DNA of 64,000 nucleotides from Marivirga salinae (GCF_030503855.1 NZ_CP129971.1:3348001-3412000), one strand, 5' to 3'; positions 38,419 through 48,520 are shown, counted from the stretch's first letter. Numbers and translations: made by a program. Notes: generated from the sequence alone by a model not told the origin.

Positions 38419-39804
38419 ATGAGAAAACAACTTCTATTTATAATAATAATTGCTGGAATAGTTAATTACTCTTGCCAATCTGTTCAAGATAAAATGCAGC
38501 AAGATATAATCCTTACATATCCTGAAAAAGCTAAGGATATGAACATTTATGAGGTTAACATTAGGCAGTACACAGCTGAAGGAACTATAAATGCATTTAT
38601 CCCCCATATTGATAGATTAAAGAATATGGGAGTTGATATTTTATGGATAATGCCAGTTCAACCTATTGGTAAAAAAAACCGAAAAGAACCCTTAGGAAGT
38701 TACTATTCTATTAAAAATTATACCGCTATAAATCCCAATTTTGGAACATTAGAAGACTTCAATAGGCTCGTTGATACTGCTCATGAAAAGGATATGATCG
38801 TACTTTTGGATTGGGTTGCTAACCATACGGCTTATGATCACCATTGGGCTGAGGAACACCCTGAATATTACAATTTAGATTCTGTAGGAAACCTTCAATC
38901 TCCAGTGGAAGATTGGACTGATGTTGCCGACCTAAATTATGATAACCAAGAATTGCATCAAGCAATGATCAAAGAAATGAAATGGTGGATCACTGAAGCT
39001 GATATTGATGGCTTTAGATGCGACATGGCAGGAATGGTGCCTAATGAATTTTGGAAAAAAGCTATTGACAGCCTTGAAGCTACTAAAGATGTATTTATGT
39101 TGGCAGAATGGGAAGAGCCAAAAATACATGATGCAGGTTTTGATATGAGTTACGGATGGGAATTTCACCATATGTTGAATGATATTGCAAAGGGGAAAGC
39201 CAATGCGGATTCTGTGGTCGCATATTTAGAAAAAGATGCTGAAAAATATGATTCAACTGCCTTTAGAATGTATTTCACATCCAATCATGATGAAAATAGT
39301 TGGGCTGGAACAGTTTTCGAACGAATGGGAGATGCCTATGAAGCATTAGCTGTTTTAACTGCTACGGTTCCTGGAATGCCTCTAATTTACAGTGGCCAAG
39401 AAGCAGGATTAGATAAAAGACTGCCATTTTTTGATAAAGATAGCATTGACTGGTCAAATCTTGAATATGAGGAATTTTACAGCCAATTATTAATGCTTAA
39501 AAAGAATAATCCAGCTTTGTGGAACGGTGCTTTTGGTGGTAGTTTCCAAGTAATAAATTCAGCACAAAATTCATCTGAATTGCTAGCTTTCAGTAGAAAA
39601 AAGGATGACAACGAGGTGATTATTATTTTAAATTTATCCGACAGCATCCAAACCTTAAAAGTGGACAGAAATTACTTTGATAAAAGCTACCAGAAAGCTA
39701 ACAATCCACAACTAACCGTAAGTTTCTCGGAAAATCAAGAACCTATGGCATTTGACCCATGGTCTTATATGATATTGACAAAAAATAGCTTGAACATTAA
39801 ATAA
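38419..39804 (+). CDS. GH13 alpha-amylase family lipoprotein
   Basis: 461 residues. Lipoprotein signal with Cys19 (GIVNYSC). GH13 regions: LLDWVANHTAYDHHW, GFRCDMAGMVPNEFW (nucleophile), FMLAEWEEPKIHD (acid), FTSNHDENSW, and MPLIYSGQEAGL. Regions II and III depart from classical amylase (CDMAGMV, AEWEE), seen in some cyclomaltodextrinase or oligosaccharide-acting GH13 subfamilies; specificity unknown. It is 41 bp after GH31; its TAA overlaps the MFS ATG by one base (TAATG), a coupled arrangement. Confidence 0.9.
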   Translation: MRKQLLFIIIIAGIVNYSCQSVQDKMQQDIILTYPEKAKDMNIYEVNIRQYTAEGTINAFIPHIDRLKNMGVDILWIMPVQPIGKKNRKEPLGSYYSIKNYTAINPNFGTLEDFNRLVDTAHEKDMIVLLDWVANHTAYDHHWAEEHPEYYNLDSVGNLQSPVEDWTDVADLNYDNQELHQAMIKEMKWWITEADIDGFRCDMAGMVPNEFWKKAIDSLEATKDVFMLAEWEEPKIHDAGFDMSYGWEFHHMLNDIAKGKANADSVVAYLEKDAEKYDSTAFRMYFTSNHDENSWAGTVFERMGDAYEALAVLTATVPGMPLIYSGQEAGLDKRLPFFDKDSIDWSNLEYEEFYSQLLMLKKNNPALWNGAFGGSFQVINSAQNSSELLAFSRKKDDNEVIIILNLSDSIQTLKVDRNYFDKSYQKANNPQLTVSFSENQEPMAFDPWSYMILTKNSLNIK

Positions 39805-41144
39805 TGGATAATATATCGATCGAATCCAAGAAGCCAAAGTTAAACTTTTGGGAGATTTGGAACATGAGTTTTGGTTTTTTAGGTATTCAATTTGGCTTTG
39901 CTTTACAAAATGCCAATGTCAGCCGAATATTTGAAACACTTGGTGCAGAGAAAGACAGTTTACCCATTTTATGGTTAGCCGCACCTGTAACTGGACTAAT
40001 TGTTCAACCTATCATTGGCTATTATTCTGATAGGACTTGGATTCCTAAATGGGGCAGGCGAAGACCTTTTTTTGCGATTGGTGCCGTTTTAGCTACCATC
40101 GCTTTATTCATTATGCCAAACTCCCCTAGCCTATGGATAGCTGCTGGAATGCTATGGATAATGGATGGATCAATCAATGTGAGTATGGAGCCTTTCAGAG
40201 CTTTTGTTGGGGATGTTTTACCCAATGAACAGCGTACAAAAGGATTCGCCATGCAAGCATTCTTTATCGGTATAGGAGCTGTAATAGCTTCTATCCTACC
40301 CTATGTACTCACAAATTGGCTAGGATTTGATAACACTGCGCCAGATGGTCAAATTCCTGATTCTGTAAAATGGTCTTTTTATATTGGGGGTGTTGCATTT
40401 TTCTCTGCTGTGATGTGGACAGTCTTCAACTCAAAAGAATATCCACCAGATGATATTGAAAAACTAAAATTAGAAAATAGTGAAAGAGGAATATTCACTG
40501 GTTTGGCTGAATCATTCATAGGAATATTTAAAATGCCTAAAACTATGGTTCAATTGGCATTTGTTCAATTCTTCTCCTGGTTTGCCTTATTTGCTATGTG
40601 GATTTATACAACTCCCGCAGTAACGGAACATGTTTATGGGACTATTGACACAAAATCAGCAATCTATAATGAAGGTGCTAATTGGGTAGGGATAATGTTT
40701 GGTGTTTATAATGGAGTGGCTGCTTTGGCTGCCTTCCTTTTACCGCAACTGGCCAAATATTTCGGAAGAAAAGGCACACATCTTATTGCCTTATTTTGTG
40801 GCGCAGCTGGCCTTATTTCTATATTTTACATCAATGAACCAAATTTCCTAGTCCTCAGTATGATTGGTGTAGGAATTGCTTGGGCAAGTATACTTTCAGT
40901 TCCTTATGCCATGTTGAGCAGTGCTTTACCTTCCGATAAGATGGGCTATTATATGGGAGTATTCAATTTCTTTATCGTAATACCTCAAATTGTAGCAGCT
41001 GGTATATTAGGTTTTATTTTAAAAAGTTTCTTCAACAACGATGCTATTTATGCATTAATTATCGGAGGAGTTTCTATGATTATAGCTGGGTTATTAAGTT
41101 TATGGGTTAAGGATAAGGATGAAGAAAAAATCATTAAAAATTAA
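39804..41144 (+). CDS. MFS sugar transporter (maltose/SLC45-like)
   Basis: 446 residues with twelve predicted membrane segments. The N-terminal motif GFLGIQFGFALQNANVSRIF and the loop YSDRTWIPKWGRRRPFF (between segments 2 and 3) are typical of bacterial disaccharide/maltose importers of the SLC45/GPH-like MFS branch. It most likely moves maltose or maltooligosaccharides across the inner membrane after SusC delivers them to the periplasm and lipoprotein amylases trim them. Overlaps the GH13 gene by 1 bp. Substrate inferred from the operon. Confidence 0.88.
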   Translation: MDNISIESKKPKLNFWEIWNMSFGFLGIQFGFALQNANVSRIFETLGAEKDSLPILWLAAPVTGLIVQPIIGYYSDRTWIPKWGRRRPFFAIGAVLATIALFIMPNSPSLWIAAGMLWIMDGSINVSMEPFRAFVGDVLPNEQRTKGFAMQAFFIGIGAVIASILPYVLTNWLGFDNTAPDGQIPDSVKWSFYIGGVAFFSAVMWTVFNSKEYPPDDIEKLKLENSERGIFTGLAESFIGIFKMPKTMVQLAFVQFFSWFALFAMWIYTTPAVTEHVYGTIDTKSAIYNEGANWVGIMFGVYNGVAALAAFLLPQLAKYFGRKGTHLIALFCGAAGLISIFYINEPNFLVLSMIGVGIAWASILSVPYAMLSSALPSDKMGYYMGVFNFFIVIPQIVAAGILGFILKSFFNNDAIYALIIGGVSMIIAGLLSLWVKDKDEEKIIKN

Positions 41145-41216
41145 TAGTTTACAACTCCTGCTGTTATAAGAAACACTGACTTTAAGTGTAAGAATTGGTA
41201 ATTAGCTCCGACCATA

Positions 41217-41490
41217 TAATTAGGGCTTGCTTAAAAACTGCTAACACAAAAAATAAATTGAATATAGTATTTTCGAGAGGATTATTGTGGAATAGTTTTT
41301 AAGCATGTGCAAGCCTTTATGAAGAAAAAACCAATATTGTTTGCACTTGAAAATCAAAATTTGATTTTCAAGTGCTCTAGCCTCAGGTACGCCATCTACT
41401 GCCCGGGCGAAGATTGAGGTATAAGTATACATCTTCACTTCGCCCGATTGTATCTGACGCACCTGAGACTTTTTAAGCAGGCCCTAATTA
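41217..41490. mobile_element. 274-bp MITE-like element with 21-bp terminal inverted repeats
   Basis: The ends, TAATTAGGGCTTGCTTAAAAA (21 nt, 41217-41237) and its inverse at 41470-41490, match at 20 of 21 positions. Inside lie a 16-bp-arm palindrome with a 1-nt loop (41343-41375) and a second imperfect long stem, 41382-41468, with CTCAGGT/ACCTGAG and GGGCGAAG/CTTCGCCC. No transposase is encoded, so it is a non-autonomous element or decayed IS. The TIR resembles the GGGC-TGCT-AAAA ends seen in some IS families (by memory, not checked). A target-site duplication is not clear; TA or TAATTA at both ends may be part of it. Confidence 0.7.
41343..41375. repeat. 16-bp-arm perfect hairpin inside the MITE-like element
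   Basis: GCACTTGAAAATCAAA, one A, then its exact reverse complement. In RNA this would be a near-loopless stem, more likely a DNA cruciform or transposase-related structure than a terminator; no T-run follows. Confidence 0.8.
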
Positions 41491-41617
41491 CACAAACAAA
41501 AGTTCATTATTCATTTTATTTTCATTACAATTGTCTTTTTATTAAAAGAAAATTGAACTTTTAACTGGCTAATTAACCTTTAGTAAGATTAGTAGCTCTT
41601 AAATGATAAAGGATATA

Positions 41618-44600
41618 ATGAAAAAACTACTCCCCATTTTATTGTTGTTGCCTTTCATATTTGCAACAATTAACTTAATAGCTCAAAAACAATCTTCATG
41701 GACAACAATTTCTGTTGAAAATTCCGAAAGATTGATACCAGTAAAGAAGCAAAAAGACTTCAATTTAAAAGTTGAAGATATAAAATCATATCTAAAGCAA
41801 TCTAAAGAATCTCAACTTTCCATCCCCTACCCAGACGGTAAATTTAAAAACTTCAATTTAAAAGAAAGCCAAATAATGGAACCGGCACTTGCTGCCAAAT
41901 TTCCTAATATTAAGACTTATGTAGGCAGAAACCCTGAAACGGGTGATAATATAAGAATCTCTTTTGGTAGGGACGGATTTCATGCTATGGTATTTTCAAA
42001 AGAAGGTGTATTCTTTATTGATCCGGTTTCAAAAAGAGACAAAATCAAACACCAAGTTTATTACAAAAAAGACTTAAATGAAGATTTAATCAATAAAAAT
42101 TTCTACGAGGAAGAGCCCATAATTGCTGACAAACAAAAATTTGCAGAGGTTCAAAGAATAGTAGAGTCAGGAATGGTAGAAAGGCCTTCAGGAACTGAAT
42201 TAAGAACTTACAGAATAGCGGTGGCCACAACTGGAGAATACACGCAATTTCATGGAGGCACTGTTGAGGGCGCACTTTCTGCTATTGTAGCGACTTTGAA
42301 CAGAGTAAATGGGATTTACGAAAGAGACATAGCGGTTACAATGATTTTAGTTGATAATAATGACCAATTAATTTATACTAATCCTGACACAGATCCTTTT
42401 ACAAATAATAACGCTAACACATTTATCGATGAAGTACAGGCTGATATCACTAATATAATCGGTAGTTCGAATTTTGATATTGGTCACGGTTTTTCAACTG
42501 GAGCAGGTGGATTAGCCTCCTTAGGATCTGTTTGTGTTGATAGTAGAAAAGCAAGTGGAGTTACCGGTCGTTCGGAACCAATTGGCGATCCTTATGATGT
42601 GGATTATGTAGCTCATGAAATAGGGCATCAATTTGGTGCTCCACACACTTTTAATGGTGTTGTAGGTTCTTGTGCCGGTGGCAACAGAACCGCTAGTTCA
42701 GCTTATGAACCAGGCAGTGGCACAACTATCATGGCTTATGCTGGAATTTGCGGTAGTGATAATATTCAAAACAATAGTGACCCTTACTTTCATGCTGCCA
42801 GTTTAGATTACATGACCGTATTCTCTCAAGATAATGATGGGAATAGTTGTGCAGCAACAACTAGCACTGGCAATAATTTACCTACAGTGGAAGCTGGCCA
42901 AGGTGGATATACCATTCCGATGAATACACCTTTTCAATTAAACGGAAGCGCCAGTGATCCAGATGGTGATGGTTTAAGCTATACTTGGGAACAATATGAT
43001 TTAGGTCCTGCAGGAAGTCCAAATAGTCCAGAAGAAAATGCTCCTTTATTTCGTTCTTTTGAACCAACTACAGACAGTTTCAGAATATTCCCTCAGTTAT
43101 CTGATATATTGAATGGAACCCAAACTCAAGGTGAACTACTTCCATCTTATGCTCGTGACCTAAATTTTAGATTAACTGTAAGAGATGATCAAGCAATTGC
43201 TGCTGTAAATTATGATGATGTAAGTTTAAGTGTGACCGATCAAGCAGGCCCCTTTGTTGTAGAAGAATTTACGGGTGATTATGTTGGTTTATCTACCATA
43301 ACAGTAAACTGGCAAGTAAACAACACTGATATAGCACCTGTAAATGCTGAATTCGTAGATATTTATGTTTCAACTGATGGTGGTATTAGTTTCACTGAGC
43401 AGGTAGCAGCAAATACTGCAAATGATGGATCACAAGTAATCACTTTACCCAATGTCAACACATCCTCAGCAAAAATAAAAGTTACAGCTTCTAATAACAT
43501 TTTTTTTAATATAAGTTCGGGAGTATTCTCTATTTCTGAAACTACAGAACCAACCTATACTATTGCAATCAGCCAAGATTTAGAAAGCTACTGCCCCAGC
43601 GATGAAGTTACTTTCACAATCGAAAGTGAATCAATATTAGGATATAGTGAGCCAATCGAACTCAACATTCAAAGTCTAAATGATTTTACGGCCACTTTTG
43701 ATAACCCAACAATAAATCCAGGAGAATCAACTATTCTAAGACTTACAAATGATACTCAAGCATCCGGAACATTTAACCTAAAATTAAATACAAATTCAGG
43801 AAGTATTTCCAGGTCAGCTGAACTACCCTTTACAGTTACAAATATTCCTGTAGAACCGAATATATTATTCCCTGCAGATGGATCAACAGACATATCATTA
43901 AGTCCAACACTTACTTGGGACGATAATAATATTGAATCTACCTATAATATCGATATAGCAACAGATTTACAATTCACTAATATTATAGAATCTGGCTCTT
44001 CAAATGAAAAGGAATATTCAATTCAAAACCGCTTGGAGGTAAGCTCACTTTTCTATGCAAGAATTAATACGGATAATAATTGTGGGCTGAGTGGTTATAA
44101 AACCATCTCTTTCACCACTGCTGAAATCACATGTGGTAATTATGTTTCAAGTGATTTACCAGTTACAATCAGTGATGGTGGACCAAATACTATTCAGTCT
44201 AAAATCAATATTTATGCTAATGGTACGATTGAAGGCATAGAAATCAAAAATATTTCTGGAAAACATACTTATATAAGTGATTTGTCATTCAGATTAGTAA
44301 GCCCATCAGGAACAGAGGTAGTTTTATTATCAAATATATGCACCAATGAAGATGATTTTAATTTCTCAATCAGTGATGATGTCGAAAATGATAATTTCCC
44401 TTGCCCACCAGTAGATGGAGGAATATATCTACCTAAATCACCTTTAAGTGCATTTATGGGAGAAAATGTAACAGGAGAATGGACTTTATATATCGATGAT
44501 GGGTTCAACCAAGATGGTGGTGAATTACAAAATTGGAGTCTAGATTTATGTATTGGTAATTTATCAGAACCAGAGCTAACCAAGCCAACGGGTTTAACTT

Positions 44601-45955
44601 CAGTTGAGAATAATGATGCAACAATTACTATCAACTGGACAGATAATTCTGAAAACGAAGGAGGATTCATCATTGAAAGATCCAAAGAAACAAATACGGA
44701 TTTTATAAAGATTGGTACAAGTGATCGAAATACTAGTAGCTTCATTGATAATAATAATTTATCAAATAATACGAACTACTATTATAGAGTGAAATCTAGT
44801 TTAGGACAATACAGTTCTAATTACTCTGATAGCACAAATATTTTATTTGAAGGGCCTCAAATTAATCCTCCAAATAATTTAATTGCCCAAGAAAATGAAC
44901 TTGGAAAAATAAATCTAACTTGGACTGATAATTCAAATAATGAAACCAAGTTTATAATCGAAAGATCTTTTAATGATGAAACGAATTTCATAGAAATTGG
45001 AAATACTGAAGCGGATGTAAATTCTTTTGGAGATAATACAATTGAAGGTGATACCAAATATTATTATAGAGTGAAAGCCTTATTTAATGATTTTAGCTCT
45101 ATCTATTCTAATTCTATTAATATAATTACACAAAAACAAACTCCAAATGCACCATCTAACATAACAGCTACCAATAATGAAGATGGCAGTGTTCTAATCC
45201 AATGGTCAGACAATGCGGAAATTGAAACAGGCTATATAATCGAAAGGTCTACAGATGACAATTCAAATTTTGGAATATTAGAAGAGTTAGAAATCAATAG
45301 TACTTCCTTCACTGACAACGCTGTTGCAGCTGAAACTACCTATTTTTACAGAGTAAAGGCATTTAATGGCAAAGGGGAAAGCGGATATTCTGAGGAGGCT
45401 GAAATCAAAACACTAATCAGTTTTCCTGAAGCACCTACTAACTTAGAAATCAGAATTGAAAATGATTATACGGCCATATTAACTTGGGTGGACAATGCTA
45501 CCAATGAAACCGCTTATTTGGTTGAGCGATCAGTCGGAACAGACGCATTTGAACAAATAGCAGAATTGGCTCCTGATACTGAAGAATATGAAGAAGTTGT
45601 AGAAATAGGTGAATATACTTATAGAGTTTTAGCTACAAATAATAGAGGGGATTCTGACTTCTCAAACAAAGTATTAATTGACGATAAGGTTCTAAATACA
45701 ATTGAAGCATTACATAGCAAAATATTGATGTATCCAAATCCAGCTAAAGAAATTGTATACATCAGAAATGAAAGCAATGTTCAGTTCAATAAGGTGGTAA
45801 TTAGAAATACATTGGGACAGCTTATAAAAAGTGAAATTAATATTGATAACCATCGACAAATTGAAATACCAGTACAATCCTTAGCAAAAGGGCTTTATCT
45901 AATTCAAATAGAATCAAATGAAGGGAATTTGGTTAAACGCCTCATAATCGAATAA
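41618..45955 (+). CDS. Secreted reprolysin-like metalloprotease with P-domain, FN3 repeats and T9SS tail
   Basis: 1445 residues from the ATG at 41618 (an ATG at 41603 adds 5). Signal peptide MKKLLPILLLLPFIFATINL. A propeptide-like region (to about 190) precedes an M12B-type zinc protease: the motif HEIGHQFGAPHTFNG starts near residue 333. Then a PKD/Ig-like segment (TVEAGQGG..., about 425), Ig-like domains, a proprotein-convertase P-domain (about 840-985), four FN3-like repeats (starting about 990, 1090, 1175, 1270) each carrying W-x-DN...ERS, and a T9SS type A tail (MYPNPAKEIVYI, about 1370). An exported or surface protease; substrate unknown. Confidence 0.92.
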   Translation: MKKLLPILLLLPFIFATINLIAQKQSSWTTISVENSERLIPVKKQKDFNLKVEDIKSYLKQSKESQLSIPYPDGKFKNFNLKESQIMEPALAAKFPNIKTYVGRNPETGDNIRISFGRDGFHAMVFSKEGVFFIDPVSKRDKIKHQVYYKKDLNEDLINKNFYEEEPIIADKQKFAEVQRIVESGMVERPSGTELRTYRIAVATTGEYTQFHGGTVEGALSAIVATLNRVNGIYERDIAVTMILVDNNDQLIYTNPDTDPFTNNNANTFIDEVQADITNIIGSSNFDIGHGFSTGAGGLASLGSVCVDSRKASGVTGRSEPIGDPYDVDYVAHEIGHQFGAPHTFNGVVGSCAGGNRTASSAYEPGSGTTIMAYAGICGSDNIQNNSDPYFHAASLDYMTVFSQDNDGNSCAATTSTGNNLPTVEAGQGGYTIPMNTPFQLNGSASDPDGDGLSYTWEQYDLGPAGSPNSPEENAPLFRSFEPTTDSFRIFPQLSDILNGTQTQGELLPSYARDLNFRLTVRDDQAIAAVNYDDVSLSVTDQAGPFVVEEFTGDYVGLSTITVNWQVNNTDIAPVNAEFVDIYVSTDGGISFTEQVAANTANDGSQVITLPNVNTSSAKIKVTASNNIFFNISSGVFSISETTEPTYTIAISQDLESYCPSDEVTFTIESESILGYSEPIELNIQSLNDFTATFDNPTINPGESTILRLTNDTQASGTFNLKLNTNSGSISRSAELPFTVTNIPVEPNILFPADGSTDISLSPTLTWDDNNIESTYNIDIATDLQFTNIIESGSSNEKEYSIQNRLEVSSLFYARINTDNNCGLSGYKTISFTTAEITCGNYVSSDLPVTISDGGPNTIQSKINIYANGTIEGIEIKNISGKHTYISDLSFRLVSPSGTEVVLLSNICTNEDDFNFSISDDVENDNFPCPPVDGGIYLPKSPLSAFMGENVTGEWTLYIDDGFNQDGGELQNWSLDLCIGNLSEPELTKPTGLTSVENNDATITINWTDNSENEGGFIIERSKETNTDFIKIGTSDRNTSSFIDNNNLSNNTNYYYRVKSSLGQYSSNYSDSTNILFEGPQINPPNNLIAQENELGKINLTWTDNSNNETKFIIERSFNDETNFIEIGNTEADVNSFGDNTIEGDTKYYYRVKALFNDFSSIYSNSINIITQKQTPNAPSNITATNNEDGSVLIQWSDNAEIETGYIIERSTDDNSNFGILEELEINSTSFTDNAVAAETTYFYRVKAFNGKGESGYSEEAEIKTLISFPEAPTNLEIRIENDYTAILTWVDNATNETAYLVERSVGTDAFEQIAELAPDTEEYEEVVEIGEYTYRVLATNNRGDSDFSNKVLIDDKVLNTIEALHSKILMYPNPAKEIVYIRNESNVQFNKVVIRNTLGQLIKSEINIDNHRQIEIPVQSLAKGLYLIQIESNEGNLVKRLIIE

Positions 45956-45982
45956 ACTTTAAGGACAACCAAACAAAAAAAA

Positions 45983-46024
45983 CTGCATTCAGAGTTGTAT
46001 TAATAACTCTGAATGCAGCTTTTT
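45983..46024. terminator. Bidirectional terminator, protease and hslV
   Basis: CTGCATTCAGAGTT and AACTCTGAATGCAG form a perfect 14-bp stem with an 8-nt loop, with an A-run on the left and a T-run on the right. It lies between two convergent genes and can serve both. Confidence 0.9.
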
Positions 46025-46043
46025 AATATTATCTATATTACAA

Positions 46044-46586
46044 TTATCCTATAGTTTCCACAACCAAATTATGGTTAGTGTAAATACAGATATCGGCCGC
46101 TATATGCAAACTTTCTCTTACGATATCTTCAGCTGATAAATTTTCACCAGCATGTTTCTTTAAAGCAGTTGCTGCAGACTGGGCATACATACTACCAGAA
46201 CCAATAGTAGCAATCTGATTATCAGGCTCTAAAACATCACCTGTTCCAGAAATAATTAAAACCTCATCTTTATCGGCTACAATCATCATAGCCTCTAGCT
46301 TTCTTAAATAGCGGTCAGTTCTCCAATCTTTAGCCAATTCAATTGCAGAACGCTTCATATTACCTCCAAAAGCATTCAATTTTTCATCGAATTTTTCTAA
46401 TAAATTGAATGCATCCGCGGTAGAGCCTGCAAAACCTGTAACGATTTTGCCATCTTGTAGCTTTCTAATTTTTTTAACATTGCTTTTAGCAACAGTATTT
46501 CCCATTGTTGCCTGACCATCAGCTCCAATGGCTACTTGGCCTTTATGTACCACCGCACATACGGTAGTTGATCTTATTTTTGACAT
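46044..46586 (-). CDS. hslV: ATP-dependent protease subunit HslV
   Basis: 180 residues. Begins [25 protein letters not shown]; cleavage would expose the catalytic Thr7 of TTV. Further family motifs: [29 protein letters not shown] segment and [39 protein letters not shown]. Forms the double-ring proteasome-like core of HslUV. The ATPase hslU is not adjacent, unlike in proteobacteria. Confidence 0.97.
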   Translation of the reverse strand: MSKIRSTTVCAVVHKGQVAIGADGQATMGNTVAKSNVKKIRKLQDGKIVTGFAGSTADAFNLLEKFDEKLNAFGGNMKRSAIELAKDWRTDRYLRKLEAMMIVADKDEVLIISGTGDVLEPDNQIATIGSGSMYAQSAATALKKHAGENLSAEDIVRESLHIAADICIYTNHNLVVETIG

Positions 46587-46612
46587 CTTATTTTTTGCTT
46601 AAATATTAGTAA

Positions 46613-46644
46613 TAAAAAAGTCTCGTTATCAAACAACGAGACTT
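46613..46644 (-). terminator. Terminator of the pyruvate dehydrogenase E2 gene
   Basis: AAGTCTCGTT / AACGAGACTT perfect 10-bp stem (46618-46644) with a 7-nt loop, followed by TTTTT on the minus strand; 24 bp past the E2 stop. Confidence 0.85.
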
Positions 46645-46667
46645 CATAATACAAGTTAATATATTTT

Positions 46668-48368
46668 CTAAATCAAAATTCTCACTGGGTCTTCCAACAA
46701 TCCTTTTAAAGTTTGTAAGAATGCAGAACCCACTGCTCCGTCCACTACTCTGTGATCGCATGAAAGCGTAACTTTCATCACATTACCTGGAACCAACTCT
46801 CCATCTTTTACAATAGCAGTTTGTTTGATCCCTCCTACTGCTAAAATACAAGCATCAGGTGGATTAATGATTGCTGTGAATTCTTCAACACCAAACATCC
46901 CCAAATTAGAGATTGTAAAAGTATTTCCTTCCCAATCCTTTTGTTCTAATTCTTTATTTTTGGCTTTTTTAGCAAAATCCTTGGCTTCAGTTGCTATATG
47001 TGATAATGATTTATTATCAGCAAAGCGAATAACAGGAACTAATAAACCTTCCTCAACAGCAACTGCCATTCCCACATGAATATGATTATTCCTTCTGATT
47101 TTATCTCCCATCCATGAGCTATTCACTTTTGGATGCTGACGTAGTGAAGCTGCTACTGCTTTAATCACCATGTCATTGAAAGAAATTTTTACTGGACTCA
47201 CTTCATTGATGCTCTTACGAGCTTCCATAGCTTTATCCATGTTGATTTCCATGGTCACATAGAAATGCGGAGCAGTAAACTTGCTTTCAGAAAGTCTTTT
47301 AGCAACCGTTTTTCTCATTTGAGAAACTTTCACCTCTTCATAGCTTTCTTCTCCTACAACTTGAGGAATACTCATAGCCTGATCTGACGAAGAATCCTGT
47401 TTTGGAGCTTCTTTAGATTTTTGCTTAGGAGTGAAGTTTTCTACATCAGATTTAATGATCCTTCCATTTCCACCTGAGCCATCTACTTCTGCTAAATCAA
47501 TACCTTTATCTTTAGCAATTTTCTTAGCTAATGGGCTGGCAAATATTCTTCCACCATCTTTACCACCTTTATCTTTATTCGCAGATTCAGCAGGCGGAGT
47601 TGGCTTAGGACTTCCTGAATCTGATTTACTGTCAGATGATTTATCTTCAGATTTTTCTTTCTTTTCTTCTTTATCCTCCTTCTTGCTTGCTCCTCCTGAA
47701 GATTTTTGCTCATGCGCCTTGATTAATTTTTCATAATCAGCTCCTTCCTCACCAATTACAGCAATTACGCCATCAATAGGAGCAGCATCACCTTCTTTAA
47801 TGCCTATATATAATAAAGTACCATCTTCATAAGCCTCTAATTCCATAGTGGCTTTATCAGTTTCAACCTCAGCTAAGATATCCCCTGCTTCCACTTTATC
47901 ACCTTCTTTTTTCAACCATGAAGCAATTACACCTTCTTCCATGGTATCACTCATTTTAGGCATAGTGATTAAGCTTGCATTCACATCTGAAGCATCAATT
48001 TCTTCTCCGCTATCTTTTTCTGATTTCTTACCATCAGATTTATCTTTTTCATCTGATTCCTTTTTGTCATCAGATTTATCAGAACCTCCACCGTTTTCGA
48101 TTTCTTTTAACAAATCATCAATATCTTCACCTTTTTCACCTATGATGGCAATTACCCCATCAACAGGTACAGCATCTCCTTCTTTAATGCCTATATGTAA
48201 AATTACTCCGTCTTCGTATGATTCTAATTCCATTGTGGCTTTATCGGTTTCTACCTCAGCCAATATATCTCCTGTTGATACCTCATCGCCCTCTTTCACC
48301 AACCATGAGGCAATTACGCCTTCCTCCATGGTGTCACTCATCTTGGGCATTTTTATTACTTCAGCCAT
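46668..48368 (-). CDS. Pyruvate dehydrogenase complex E2 (dihydrolipoamide acetyltransferase)
   Basis: 566 residues. Two lipoyl domains in tandem with lipoylated lysines Lys43 and Lys172 in ETDKATMELE, each followed by a Ser/Lys/Asp-rich flexible linker, then an E1/E3-binding domain (IFASPLAKKIAKDKGIDLAEVDGSGGNGRIIKSDVE region, about 278-315) and the acetyltransferase domain with DHRVVDGAVGSAFLQ (about 535). The lipoyl-domain pair and MSDTMEEG opening mark the pyruvate rather than oxoglutarate complex. E1 genes (pdhA/B) are not adjacent. The linker's repetitive codons generate many false antisense frames. Confidence 0.96.
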   Translation of the reverse strand: MAEVIKMPKMSDTMEEGVIASWLVKEGDEVSTGDILAEVETDKATMELESYEDGVILHIGIKEGDAVPVDGVIAIIGEKGEDIDDLLKEIENGGGSDKSDDKKESDEKDKSDGKKSEKDSGEEIDASDVNASLITMPKMSDTMEEGVIASWLKKEGDKVEAGDILAEVETDKATMELEAYEDGTLLYIGIKEGDAAPIDGVIAVIGEEGADYEKLIKAHEQKSSGGASKKEDKEEKKEKSEDKSSDSKSDSGSPKPTPPAESANKDKGGKDGGRIFASPLAKKIAKDKGIDLAEVDGSGGNGRIIKSDVENFTPKQKSKEAPKQDSSSDQAMSIPQVVGEESYEEVKVSQMRKTVAKRLSESKFTAPHFYVTMEINMDKAMEARKSINEVSPVKISFNDMVIKAVAASLRQHPKVNSSWMGDKIRRNNHIHVGMAVAVEEGLLVPVIRFADNKSLSHIATEAKDFAKKAKNKELEQKDWEGNTFTISNLGMFGVEEFTAIINPPDACILAVGGIKQTAIVKDGELVPGNVMKVTLSCDHRVVDGAVGSAFLQTLKGLLEDPVRILI

Positions 48369-48393
48369 ATATGTCGATTTCTATTAAACTTGT

Positions 48394-48425
48394 CAAAAAT
48401 AATGGGAATTCAACCTTAATTCAAA
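48394..48425 (-). promoter_or_regulatory. Promoter of the E2 gene
   Basis: Minus-strand TTTG (48422-48425), 20 bp, TATTTTTG (48394-48401): both boxes match the Bacteroidota consensus. The leader would be about 20 nt. Confidence 0.75.
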
Positions 48426-48490
48426 TTAATTGAAGTAAAGTATTAAGAATACTCGAAAACTTTCTTAATGTTTCCAATTTAGGTGAAATT

Positions 48491-48520
48491 AAAAAGCCCG
48501 CACCATTTAAGGAACGGGCT
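48491..48520 (-). terminator. Terminator after the OmpH gene
   Basis: AGCCCG / CGGGCT stem (48495-48520) extended by inner TCC/GG pairs, then TTTTTAATTTC on the minus strand; just past the ompH stop. Confidence 0.75.

Larger units (their letters stand above)
41145..41617. other. 473-bp gap holding a MITE-like element
   Basis: No convincing gene; the frame at 41241-41462 on the minus strand falls inside the inverted-repeat element and is not family-like. Most of the gap is the element at 41217-41490. The remaining 41491-41617 is AT-rich, with no clear promoter for the metalloprotease. Confidence 0.6.

Noticed and set aside
41241..41462. 73-codon frame in the gap after the MFS gene
   Set aside because: It lies almost entirely inside the inverted-repeat element at 41217-41490, crosses both hairpins and has no recognisable protein feature.
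47848..48387. Long antisense frame opposite the E2 gene (and 47431-47736)
   Set aside because: These arise from the repetitive lipoyl-domain and Ser/Lys-linker codons of the E2 gene, which is clearly the real frame.
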